Origin: Spirogloea muscicola
Taxonomy: Eukaryota; Streptophyta; Zygnematophyceae; Spirogloeales; Spirogloeaceae
Length of the DNA: 10,794 nt
Assembly (NCBI GenBank): GCA_009602725.1
Contig: WELB01000437.1
Location: 21,759-32,552 of the forward strand
Direction of reading: 5' to 3'
The notes under the pieces were generated by a model. It saw nothing but the letters and a program-made list of their open reading frames with translations. It was not told the DNA's origin and did not search any database. Numbering within the stretch: the first letter of the stretch is position 1; every line of letters starts with the position of its first letter. The position numbers and the translations under genes were made by a program. This document shows positions 1 through 8,464 of this stretch, piece after piece.

Positions 1-10
1 CGGCTGGGCC

Positions 11-34
11 CCGCCGCCGCCGCCGCCGCCGCCG
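11..34 (+). repeat. (CCG)8 trinucleotide run in gene 1 leader
   Basis: Eight CCG units lie about 30 bases upstream of the first ATG of the plus-strand gene at 66. The gene frame has no stop codon between the window edge and the ATG, so this run could be 5' leader or, if the true start is off the window, Ala/Pro-type coding sequence. A similar GCC-rich leader precedes the minus-strand gene that starts at 10715. Confidence 0.8.
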
Positions 35-65
35 CGGCCGGCAGCTCGCGCACGCTCCTGCCGCC

Positions 66-1482
66 ATGAACATACCGACGATGGAGCAGGCCAAGTCGGC
101 GTGGGCCGCCTTCCTGCAGGCCGAGCGCGTCAAGGTGCTGGGCGACGAGCCCGCGATGGAGGCCATCGCCAAGCTGGGCAAGAAGCGGTGCACATTTAAG
201 ACCAAGAGCTTTGCGCTGGCCAGCGTCGCCGCCATCAGCGGCCTGCACGCGATCGCGGCGCCCCAGGCCCACGGCGACGCGGACTGGTTCGGCGGCCTCG
301 TGGAGCCCGCCGCTGCGGTGCTGGGCATCGCCCTGCCGGACGAGGAGGGCCGGCAGTCGCTGAAGAAGTACCTGCACGAGCAGATCTCCAACGTCCAGTA
401 CAAGATCCCGCTCTTCATCTTCAAGCTCGTCGTGGGCGAGATCACGTTCAAGAAGCACCGGCCCAGCAAGAAGCAGCGCCTCTCCGTCAACCTCAACGTG
501 CCACTGAGCCCCGAGCAGGCCGGGCATGCGGCCATCAACCACGCCGCTGAGGAGTTTGCCGAAGGTGCACAAGCTTCTCTCTGCTGCCACTTTCTGGTCT
601 CTAGCTGGCGCTGTGGCAGCACAAGGAGGCATGAGCGGGCATGTCTCGTGCTGCTTGTGAGCTCTACTGAGCCCAGAGAGTCCATGCTCAGCCTTATGCC
701 TTGCGATCGCAGATAATGTCCCATTGGCCAATCGAGATCATAGCGGCGTGTGGCGTCAGCCTCAGCCTACCTCGCATGGGCAGGACGATCCTGGTCAGAG
801 CCTGGCCACCCACTGCCTCTACCGTGTTAGGAGCTGCTCGACCTAGAGCTCAGGCTGATGAGTTTCACATTGATGAGGCCCCTGGCTTGGCCTTCGACGC
901 CACTGACTCTCACTGCCCTTGCCAGGGTCATCGAGCATACACGCATCCGGTCAGGAGCTTGACGACGAAATCGAGCTGGACTCGGACGGCAGCTACGAGG
1001 ACGAGAGCGTCGAGGTCCCGCAGTGCAGCTGCTGCATGGGCCTGCCTGCGCAGGGCCTCGGCTTCCGCCAGTGCGGCACCTGCGGCTGCGTGCGGCAGGC
1101 CGCCGTGGCTGTCAAGTGCCGGAGTTGTGGGCACACCATGACAAGGAGGAGCAGGGACTGGGTTCCGCCCCCTGTTGACCCCAGCGAGATATTCCCGTTG
1201 CTCGACTCGGCAACATACGTGCAGCGGAAGGACCTCATCTGCCAGTCAGCGTGGAAGCTTGTGCGTCAGTCGCGTGGCAACGTGCAGTGCGCCATCTTCA
1301 TGTTGAGCAGGAGCACCGGCAAGCGGACGGGGCGCAAGAAGGAGGCTTACTTCTCCTATGGAGCTGGTTCAGCAGCCTTCCGCTTCAGCAAGAGCGAGCA
1401 GGCACGCACCATTTTTGTGTCACTCTTCAACACTGCCGACAAGGAGGAGCCTGCTGAGACCTCCATGAAGCTGGCGGCATGA
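66..1482 (+). CDS. Hypothetical protein with acidic stretch and Cys-rich zinc-ribbon-like knuckle (2 exons, 351 aa)
   Basis: Exons 66-564 and 926-1482 flank a 361-bp GT-AG intron (donor GAAG|GTGCAC, acceptor CTTGCCAG|GG). Splicing leaves one base of a Gly codon, completed by the next exon, so the frame is kept and the model encodes 351 aa. I do not recognise the family. Visible features: a hydrophobic Ala-rich stretch at about residues 48-66; a hydrophobic run with PLFIFKLVVG near 115-124; a basic patch near 129-138; an acidic stretch at about 177-196; and eight cysteines at 200, 202, 203, 216, 219, 221, 231 and 234. The last of these form CxxCxC and CxxCGH, like a zinc ribbon. The C-terminal third (about 247-351) has a basic patch near 313-320 and no motif I can name. 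The start is the first ATG in the window, in a good context (GCCGCCATG), but the frame stays open upstream, so the N-terminus may be longer. A nuclear or scaffold role is possible but not shown. Confidence 0.78.
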
Positions 1483-2196
1483 GAGCCCTCCAATAAGTGT
1501 GCGCTTGGCCGCCGCTCTGATCTTTGCCATAGCATGGGTTGGCCACAACATCCAGCTCCACACTCGCACATGTGCTTCTTGTCGTTGTACTTCCCCAATG
1601 GAGCCAGCAGGACTCACAAGGATCACCCGCGAGAATGCTTACCTGGCAAAGCACATAAGATACTTCCCTCCTGGTGTCGAGTACATCAGGACACGGTGAC
1701 AGTGTCCGAGATTTCAGTCAAGCAGGCAGTGACAACAGCAGATCTTATGCCGCGTGCATCAATCTGCAGCCTCACTTAGACCAGGATCCGCAGTCACACT
1801 TCTGCCGCTCGTGCAAAGCCTCCTATGTTTTCAAATTTTGAATCTGGGCTGATATTTTGGCACATCACTGCGTCCATGCACTTGAGGTGGTCAGCAACAA
1901 AGACTGCCCTCCGACGCTGGACAAGGATCAAAGTGCCATCAGAGTCACACGGAGGTTTTGGCAACTTAATCAGGACATGCCAACTGTTGGGTGTTGTAGA
2001 GCTGCAGTTAGTGATGCGGACTTTGTGGAGTGGCGTACAAGTCGATGAGATGTGCTGTTTGTGTAGACTGCTTAGTAACGAGATAAGCAGAGCTGATGCT
2101 GTGCACTCTTCCACTTCAGCATGAAGAAAGGATCTCTTCCAGCAATGATAGAGTAGATGGGCCACTTGTGTGAAGTGAGCTTTTCCAAAACGTCCA
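1483..2196. other. Intergenic, presumably 3' UTR of the first gene; nothing recognised
   Basis: Short open frames occur on both strands, but none has a recognisable domain, plausible splice partners or codon use like the neighbouring genes. I saw no TGTAA-type polyadenylation signal of the kind used by many chlorophytes, and no tRNA or other RNA gene. The proximal part is probably the 3' UTR of the gene ending at 1482; its end cannot be placed by eye. Confidence 0.5.
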
Positions 2197-2306
2197 GGGG
2201 CTGTGAAAAGCAAGCCCAGAAAGCATGGACGAGGTCCAAAGTGCGAAAGGGCGCCAAAAGCACACAGCGACGCGAGAGACTACAGCGAGTGGGTTTCTTA
2301 GTAACC
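2197..2306 (+). repeat. Diverged half copy of the foldback-element arm
   Basis: This stretch resembles the right arm of the inverted repeat at 2410-2746 in the same orientation. Both begin GGGGCTG(T)GAAAAGC, continue with AGCCCAGAAA, contain AAGCACACAG, and end in (T/C)AGTAACC. The copy is shorter, because about 17 bases of the arm are missing around the GCC-AAAAGCACAC junction, and it has many substitutions. I see no opposing arm beside it, so it looks like an older, broken insertion of the same family or part of a nested insertion. Confidence 0.5.
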
Positions 2307-2409
2307 CCGAGTCGGCAGCCGCAAGTCGGAGTAAGCTGGAAAGATACTCCCGACGAGACCCCGAAGCAGCAGCCAGGCTGGCGAGCTCCTAGCATCTCTG
2401 ATCTGCGGC

Positions 2410-2746
2410 TGCTTAGCAGGGATTACTGAGTGATTCGTAGCTGCTTTGTTTCTTTGTGTGCTTTTACTTAGCGCTTCCCCTGGCCCCCTTCTCGAAGCTG
2501 TTCATTCTTTTCTGGGCTGGCTTTTCCAGCCCCTATCCTCAATGGGCGAGCACTCACTTCCTGTTGCTGACTGACACTGGGCTGGCCAGTAGAAGAAAGT
2601 GCTCGCCCAGGGAGGATAGGGGCTGGAAAAGCCAGCCCAGAAAAGAATGAACAGAGTACGAGAAGGGGGCCAGGAGAAGCGATAAGAAAAACAAGCACAC
2701 AGAGAAACAAAGCAGCTACGAATCACTCAGTAACCTCTGCTAAGCA
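2410..2746. mobile_element. Foldback / MITE-like element with about 157-bp inverted arms
   Basis: The left arm (2410 to about 2566) is nearly the reverse complement of the right arm (about 2589-2746), with a loop of roughly 22 bases. The ends are a perfect 10-bp terminal inverted repeat, TGCTTAGCAG and CTGCTAAGCA. By eye the arms are about 90 percent identical, with a few short indels in the middle. There is no coding capacity, so it would be a non-autonomous element. Flanks (CTGCGGC on the left, TACCCTA on the right) show no obvious target-site duplication, so the superfamily cannot be assigned and the true ends may differ by some bases. A transcript across it would fold into a hairpin over 150 bp long and could feed a small-RNA pathway. 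Confidence 0.85.
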
Positions 2747-3491
2747 TACCCTACTCGAGAACATAGCGAGTCTGGGATATGCACGACGCGAGGATATGCT
2801 CCCAGCCCAGATGGGTATGCCGGCAGCCTATCTGTCATTTCTGCGACGTCGAGTGTCAACCTGTCTGCAACGAGCTCAGGCGTATGCTCTGCATCAGAAA
2901 GCTGGTCGAGCCTTAGCTGCTGGCACAAGAGCTAGTCAATTGCCGTCCGGTATTCGAGCGTCAGCTAGCGACCTCTATGTGCTGACTCGTGGTTACTGAG
3001 CGGGTCAGCTTAGCAGCAGGTGACGTACATTTGTCCAATGTGCTTGCCTTTGTACTTGGCCACACATGGCCTCCCCATCTCTTAATATACACGCATTTTC
3101 TTGCTAAGCAGCCGCCAGTAACAGCCATCGCCGGCCACTGGAAGAGTGCTTCCGGGCTGACAACAACCGAGGTTGCGCGCCGCCAGCTCTCGAGGCGCGC
3201 CGGCGCGCGGCCAGCCGAGCTCGCACGGCGGCTCGGGCTGCCCCTCACCTACAGCCGATTTTTTAATATCAGCAGCCGCTTTCCTACGCCGCCTCGGCGA
3301 TTGCTTGCGGCGCGTCTCGATCGGCTCAGCTACCGCCATTGCCACGCACCATGCCTCGGAGAGCGGTGCAGCGCGGCCGCCGCGGCGGCTCAGCTGCCGG
3401 CCGGCTTTGGTGTTGGCTCGGTGAGGCGCGCGAGGTCCTTTGAGCTTGGTGCCATTGGTGGGAGCGCGAGGTCCTCGCCGGGCCGGGCGCC
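2747..3491. other. Intergenic region and 5' flank of the plus-strand SYT-like gene
   Basis: No gene is supported here. A short open frame at 2796-2999 is compositionally plausible but unsupported. From about 3170 the base composition becomes very GC-rich with many CpG dinucleotides, consistent with the promoter/5' leader of the gene starting at 3492. AT-rich patches TTAATATAC (near 3082) and TTTTTTAATATC (near 3260) are possible but unproven core promoter elements. A TGA at 3441-3443 is in frame with the ATG at 3492 and no ATG lies between, which fixes that start. Confidence 0.5.
2991..3110 (+). repeat. Possible further remnant of the foldback-arm family
   Basis: GGTTACTGAG at about 2991 matches the outer part of the foldback left arm. 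GCTTAGCA (3008-3015) and TGCTAAGC (3102-3109) repeat its terminal motif as an inverted pair about 100 bp apart. Between them TGTGCTT and TGGCC...TCTC recall the arm order, but the match is weak. It could be an old fragment or chance similarity of short words. Confidence 0.28.
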
Positions 3492-6400
3492 ATGGGCGTC
3501 GTGTCCAGCATCGCCTTCGGCTTCCTCGCCGGCCTCTGCTCCGTCGCCGCTCTCCGCGTCGTGCAGCGCCGGCGGTCGCGCGAGCGCCGCCAGAAGGTCA
3601 GCGAGTCAGCGCAGGCAAAGGCCAGCCCTTGGCAGCCACTGTGGTAGCTCCTCACACCTACGCCGGCGGCGCTGAGGAGCCCCCGCATGGCGCCCTTGGG
3701 GCGCAGCGCAGGCGGCGGACCTGGCGGCGCTGGGGCGCGCCACGCCGGAGGACCTGCGCAAGCTCTTCCCCGAGGGCCTCTTCCCGTCCTGGGTCTCCTT
3801 CCCCGAGTACGAGCACGTACGGACGCTGGCCGGCCGAGCCACAGGCCCTCTCTCATCGGAGCTATGTGTGACTGTGAAGTATAGTGAATTCGTTTATGTC
3901 ATTGCTTAATGCTGTTTTGGATATTTCATTGCTAAGATGCGCTTTCTCCTTGCGCCCGTCTCTGCATGGCTTCACGTAGCTGCTGCACAGCTGCCACGTT
4001 AAAAAAAAGCTCTGGGGTATGCAGCTCGGATACTGAGGCCGTAGCTGGCCTGCTCCACTGGCAGGTCCATTGGCTCAACACGGAGTTGCGGGAGTTGTGG
4101 CCGTACCTTAATAAGGTGAGATCGACTGCAAGGCCGTCGTTAGCACAGGATAAGGACCAGTGAGGTTCTTTGGACTGGGTCGTCCTCCTCGATGTTCCCA
4201 AATCACCTGCATTCTCGATGTTATATTGGGCATGACTACTGCATGTGTAGGCCTTTCAAGCTGTTTTTGACTTCGATGGACAATTAAAGAGCTCTCCTTG
4301 CTACAAAACAGGCAATCTCAGCCGTCATTCGTGCATCCGTTGAGCGGGTGCTGGAGCACTACAGGCCGCCTGTCTTTGCCTCACTGAAGTTCCAGAAGCT
4401 CACCTTGGGGGCTGTCGCACCCTTTGTTGGAGGTAGGACTCATCTTCTTCGTGGAGCCAATGCACAACCGTTTGCTGGGCAGCGCCCCGTACTTGTCATC
4501 TCTGGCATTGCATGCGATATTGTTAATGTCACACATGGAGCATAGTGGAGTAGCTGCCAGTACACACAGCAGTGGCGTGAATGACTGGCTCCATGAAGTA
4601 TTGTGCAGGCGTGAAGATGCTGCCATGCGGTGATGACGAGGTCGTGATGCAGATCCCGTTCAAGTGGATTGGCAACCCTTCATGCATCCTTGCTGTGCAG
4701 ACGATCGTGGGTGTTTCTCTTCCTGTTCAGGTAGCACCTGAACTCTGGCCATCCATAGCTCAGTCGCAGGCCAGCAACAGTGTTGCTTGCTGTGAGTAAA
4801 TTCAGGGTTGAGGTATTTCATTTCAGTGTTACACTTGCTACTTGTTAGCAGGTCCTGAGTGACTTGACTACCTCCGAGCACACCGTGTTGGAACAAGCGG
4901 CTCGGAGGAGACAGCTCGCTGCTTTAGCTTGCAGAAGGCTGCATGTGCAGGTAAAGGACGTAGCTTTTCATGGTGTGTTCAGGATTGCCCTCAAGCCGCT
5001 CATGCCGCAGCTCCCCTGCTTCGGAGCCATGGTACTGTCCCTGCACGACAAAGTGAGTATGCATCCAGAGCAACACTCACTGTATCACAAAGTATCTTTC
5101 AAAATATCCCTGCGGAAAAAGCTTGAAATTGGAACTGCATGCACTTGCCAGTAAATTCGAAAGTGCAAATGGCCAACTTGATGGGCATTGGGCTTCTTGA
5201 GGTGTCATTCATGTCGTGTGCCTTCGTGAGTGGATCTCAGCCAAGTCTAGACTTCACCTTGAAGGTCATCGGCGGCGATATTAAGGCGCTTCCTGGCATC
5301 TCAAGTACCATAGATGTGAGCATTCGACTCTTACCACAGCCCAATTGACCTGGTTTGCTTCTGCAAGCAAAGCTAGTAGTATCGTCCCACTTATCTCGCA
5401 TGGGCACTTCATGGCATCTTATAGGGGCGCAAGGGCTGCGAGCCAGACTCTCATCATCAGTCATGATGTGTGGCTCGAGTGGACCATTGACTTGCCATCT
5501 CTTGCCAGCACATAGCCAGACGGGTAGTACAGTAAGCTAAGTGCACATTGTCCATTGTCTTACTGGACCCCAGTTATAAGTCTTGTCTTGCAGGGCCTCA
5601 TTCGAACAGCTGTCACCGACTCCCTCCTCTACCCTGCACGGATCGTTATTCCACTCATTCCTGGAGACTACAAGTAAGCCTGCTGGTGCATGCCATGCCA
5701 CTCAACAGATGAAAGAAGGCCGTGTACATCACTAACAGTTCTGATATTTGCAATCTCACGCGCTCATGAATCACGTCTTTATTCAGGGACTTGGAACTGC
5801 GGGCAGTGGGACAGCTTGAGGTGAAGATTGTTGCGGCCAAGAGTCTGCTCAACAAGGATTTCATTGGCAAATCTGACCCATTTGTTATTCTTTATGTCCG
5901 GCCCATCCCAAGCCGCATGTGTCGGACATCCGTGCAGGTGGGATCTTATCAACGTTTTCAGCTCAGTCTTTGTGTCCTCGGACCAATTTTGAGTAGCCTC
6001 AGTTGCATTGTATTGTTTGAGGTGCGAGCATGTCAACAGTCTAATGAAAATCAGACTGCGAAGTGCTAGTGACGTCCAAGAGCGCCAGAAGTGCAGAACA
6101 GGACTACAATGATCTGCAAGGAAGAGTAACTAGGATTGATTCTGCATGTAAGACAGCAATGTCTTACTCAAGAAATTCATTGAAGGGATGAAACTTGTGT
6201 CAGACAGGCTTGACACGTTTGACATTATTGCAAGTGGACATGCAGAAGAACAACCTCAATCCAATCTGGAATGAGAGCTTCTCACTGGTTGTGGAGGACA
6301 AGTCCGCCCAGAACCTGGTGATAACAGTCATGGACGACGACGGAGTTGGCCAATCGGAGTTCCTCGGGATGGCACGGCTGGCCATAGATGACTTGCAACC

Positions 6401-7333
6401 CTGTGCGCCAGTGGATACTTGGCTGCCTCTGCACAAGGACGCACCTCTGTCTGGGTCAGATGATGAGAACCGCGGTTCCATTCATATTGAGATCTTGTAC
6501 AGGACGCTTGACGAGGATGGCCGGCCGGTTGGGTCTGTGCCAGGGGCCCCTCCCTCCTCGGCTGGTACCGTGCTGGAGTGTGAGATGGGCATCGCAAGAA
6601 GGCCCACAGTCTCACAGGAGGTACCCTACTTGAGGGGTGTCCTGGTTGTGACGGTCGTTCACGGCGAAGAACTGGTTGTACGGGACCTGAATGGCACCTC
6701 GGACCCTTTTGTGCAACTGCAGATGAAGAACGGGGGCCCCAAGAAGAAAACCAAGGTTGCCTGCCTGTACTCTATGTGTGCTTGCTGATTGTGGTTGGGA
6801 AAGCCGCCTCGATAGCAACTGAACACCAACTCGACCTCCTTCTGCAGATGGTGCCGAAGACCTTGAAACCCGAATGGAACCAGACCATCGAGTTCCTCGT
6901 GGAGGATGCCACACATGACATGCTGGTGGCCGAGGTCTGGGACCATGACATGTTTTTCAAGGTACAAGGAAGTCTGCAGTACCAGCTCCTACATTCTTAT
7001 TCGCTGCTCTTTTCAAGTGCATGCATCACTGAATTTCTTGTCAAGCTGGCCTCGGGAAGGTCCATGCTTGCCAGTCACAGCATCTGCTTGCAGCTGTGCA
7101 GGCTTTTGGCAGCTTAAGCATGGTCAAACTAGTGATGAAGACATATACTGCAATTTCGGCGCTTTCAAGTGAGACATGGCCACGTGCTCGTTTGTGTGCA
7201 GGACTTCATGGGAAGAGCGGTCTTTACACTCACGAAGCTGCTGCAGGTGGGGGAGTACGAGGAGACGTTCACTCTCACAGATGTTCCATGTGGCAGGCTC
7301 ACCCTACGGCTCAGGTGGAAGCCTTTGCAGTGA
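3492..7333 (+). CDS. Synaptotagmin-like (SYT/NTMC2, extended-synaptotagmin type) protein: membrane anchor, SMP, C2A, C2B (12 exons, 555 aa)
   Basis: Expected role: ER-anchored tether and lipid-transfer protein at ER-plasma membrane contacts. Exons: 3492-3596, 3712-3816, 4065-4115, 4312-4432, 4609-4730, 4951-5052, 5241-5315, 5594-5673, 5787-5937, 6246-6755, 6848-6961 and 7202-7333; all introns are GT-AG and the frame holds throughout. The ATG follows an in-frame TGA 17 codons upstream. Domains: hydrophobic anchor at about 7-24 followed by an Arg-rich stretch; SMP domain at about 71-245 (VHWLNTELRELWPYLNK, LKFQKLTLG, FKWIGNPS, PCFGA, IPGDYK); C2A at about 255-390 with FIGKSDPF and NLNPIWNE; Pro/Ser-rich linker at about 392-430; C2B at about 434-553 with LNGTSDPF, KPEWNQ and KDFMGR. 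C2B keeps Asp 451, 457, 506, 508 and 513 as likely calcium ligands. C2A keeps Asp 278, 284, 334 and 336 but has Ser341-Glu342 where the fifth Asp is usual. The acceptor at 6246 was preferred to in-frame sequence just upstream because it restores the normal C2 spacing (RTSVQKNNLNP). It ends tail-to-tail with its paralog at 10715-8465. Confidence 0.93.
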
Positions 7334-7734
7334 GATGGCCATGACAGGCTATGCCAGGCAGGCCATCATTGTGTCCGCTTCTTGCTCTGAGCAGGACGTC
7401 CTGCTCTGCCCTAGTCATTTGACCTCAGCATTCTTTGCTACTAGCTGGCACGCGCTTAAATTAGCACCATTGTAGTCTTGAGGAGGCATTGTTTGCCTTG
7501 CATCATCTTAATTGTAGACTAAGTTGCCATTGATATGCTCAGCAGGCACGATCTGTCTTACATCATACCTGAGTTACAGGCCGGTCTCACACTTCACACC
7601 TGTAGAGGGTGTCCATTGGGCTTGGCTCCCCCCAGCTAATTCACATTCATTGTGTTGCAAGACCTGGTTTGCTCAAGTGGCTCACCCTCTGTTTCTTCAG
7701 TGCTGCACCAGCTGACTATCCCATTTAACAGGTT
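7334..7734. other. 3' flank of the plus-strand SYT-like gene; no gene seen
   Basis: This follows the TGA at 7331-7333 and probably carries the 3' UTR. Small open frames at 7176-7475 and 7524-7715 lack any domain or paralog match. No clear polyadenylation signal was found by eye. Confidence 0.5.
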
Positions 7735-7959
7735 TGCATATATATCGTCTATATATTCACATGTGTATATGTTATACTATATAAATGATATAAATGCATA
7801 TATTATTATAAGATATTATATATAATATTTTGAAATATATATGTATATGTATGTATATGCATGTCTACATATATGTATATGTATACATATAAGTGTATGA
7901 ACATATATGCACATACATATCCACTTATATCTCCATATATAGACACACACACACATGTA

Positions 7960-7964
<5 letters not shown>
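7735..7964. repeat. A/T-rich low-complexity block
   Basis: Sharp change to A/T-rich, purine-pyrimidine alternating sequence made of imperfect TATA, ATATGTAT and CATA words, with a short (AC)n run near 7942-7955. It lies in the gap between the two convergent SYT-like genes. No coding capacity is credible; open frames here are read from repeats. Confidence 0.85.
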
Positions 7965-8039
<75 letters not shown>

Positions 8040-8042
8040 NCT
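7965..8042. repeat. Compound microsatellite (AT)18-(CT)19-20, interrupted by an N
   Basis: An uninterrupted AT run at 7965-8000 passes directly into a CT run at 8001-8039, followed by one ambiguous base at 8040 and a final CT. The N in the middle of a dinucleotide tract suggests that the assembly could not resolve the repeat, so the true length may be greater. Alternating AT and polypyrimidine/polypurine tracts are prone to slippage and to non-B DNA. Confidence 0.95.
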
Positions 8043-8464
8043 GAGCACTTCAAGAGAGAGTATGACGGCCCTCGACCAGGTTTTTAATGTTGTCATTATA
8101 AGACCGATGTACAGGCGCTCCACCTCGTCAGCAAGAGGAGATCGCATCAGATGGAATCTCACGTCAAGGATATAGGATGAACTTCAGAATGTCCTAGCTA
8201 GATATGTATGACAAAGCAATATTGCAGCAGGACCCGACAGGCCTGCCACAGCGGCAAACAAAAGGGCAAAGGCGAATTTTAGCAAGCTGAGACGACTCAG
8301 GAAGAAGGCAACTAGCAAGTAGTAGGTGGTAATGGAGCTCAATTCCTGGCTAGCTCAAAGGCAGCGCTACCAGGCTGCTGCCGCCAGCAGCATAACACTT
8401 TGTGATAACGACCACAGCGGAGCTGACTCCACGGTCTCCACAGCCATGGCCGGCTCAATGCGAA
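8043..8464. other. 3' flank of the minus-strand SYT-like gene; no gene seen
   Basis: About 420 bp between the microsatellite and the stop codon of the minus-strand gene (8467-8465). It probably includes that gene's 3' UTR. No RNA gene, recognisable open frame or mobile-element end was seen on either strand. Confidence 0.5.

Noticed and set aside
1794-2213. A 139-codon minus-strand open frame in the first intergenic region
   Set aside because: No domain, no codon bias like the neighbours, and it runs into the diverged repeat copy.
2796-2999. A 67-codon plus-strand open frame right of the foldback
   Set aside because: Its composition is plausible for a remnant of a coding element, but I cannot name a domain or find splice partners.
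2989-3675. A 228-codon plus-strand open frame across the 5' flank of the plus-strand SYT-like gene
   Set aside because: It is in a different frame from exon 1, runs into intron 1, and its translation is Ala/Arg/Ser-rich from GC-rich sequence.
3326-3856. A 176-codon minus-strand open frame
   Set aside because: It is opposite exons 1-2 and the CpG-rich leader; Arg/Pro/Ala-rich shadow without a domain.
6195-6245. In-frame sequence upstream of exon 10 of the plus-strand SYT-like gene as coding
   Set aside because: Only the acceptor ending at 6245 joins exon 9 in phase and gives the normal C2 spacing; the AG at 6234 would shift the frame.
7806-8175. Open frames on both strands through the A/T and CT repeats
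   Set aside because: They are translations of dinucleotide repeats (Tyr-Ile and Ser-Leu runs) and include the N.
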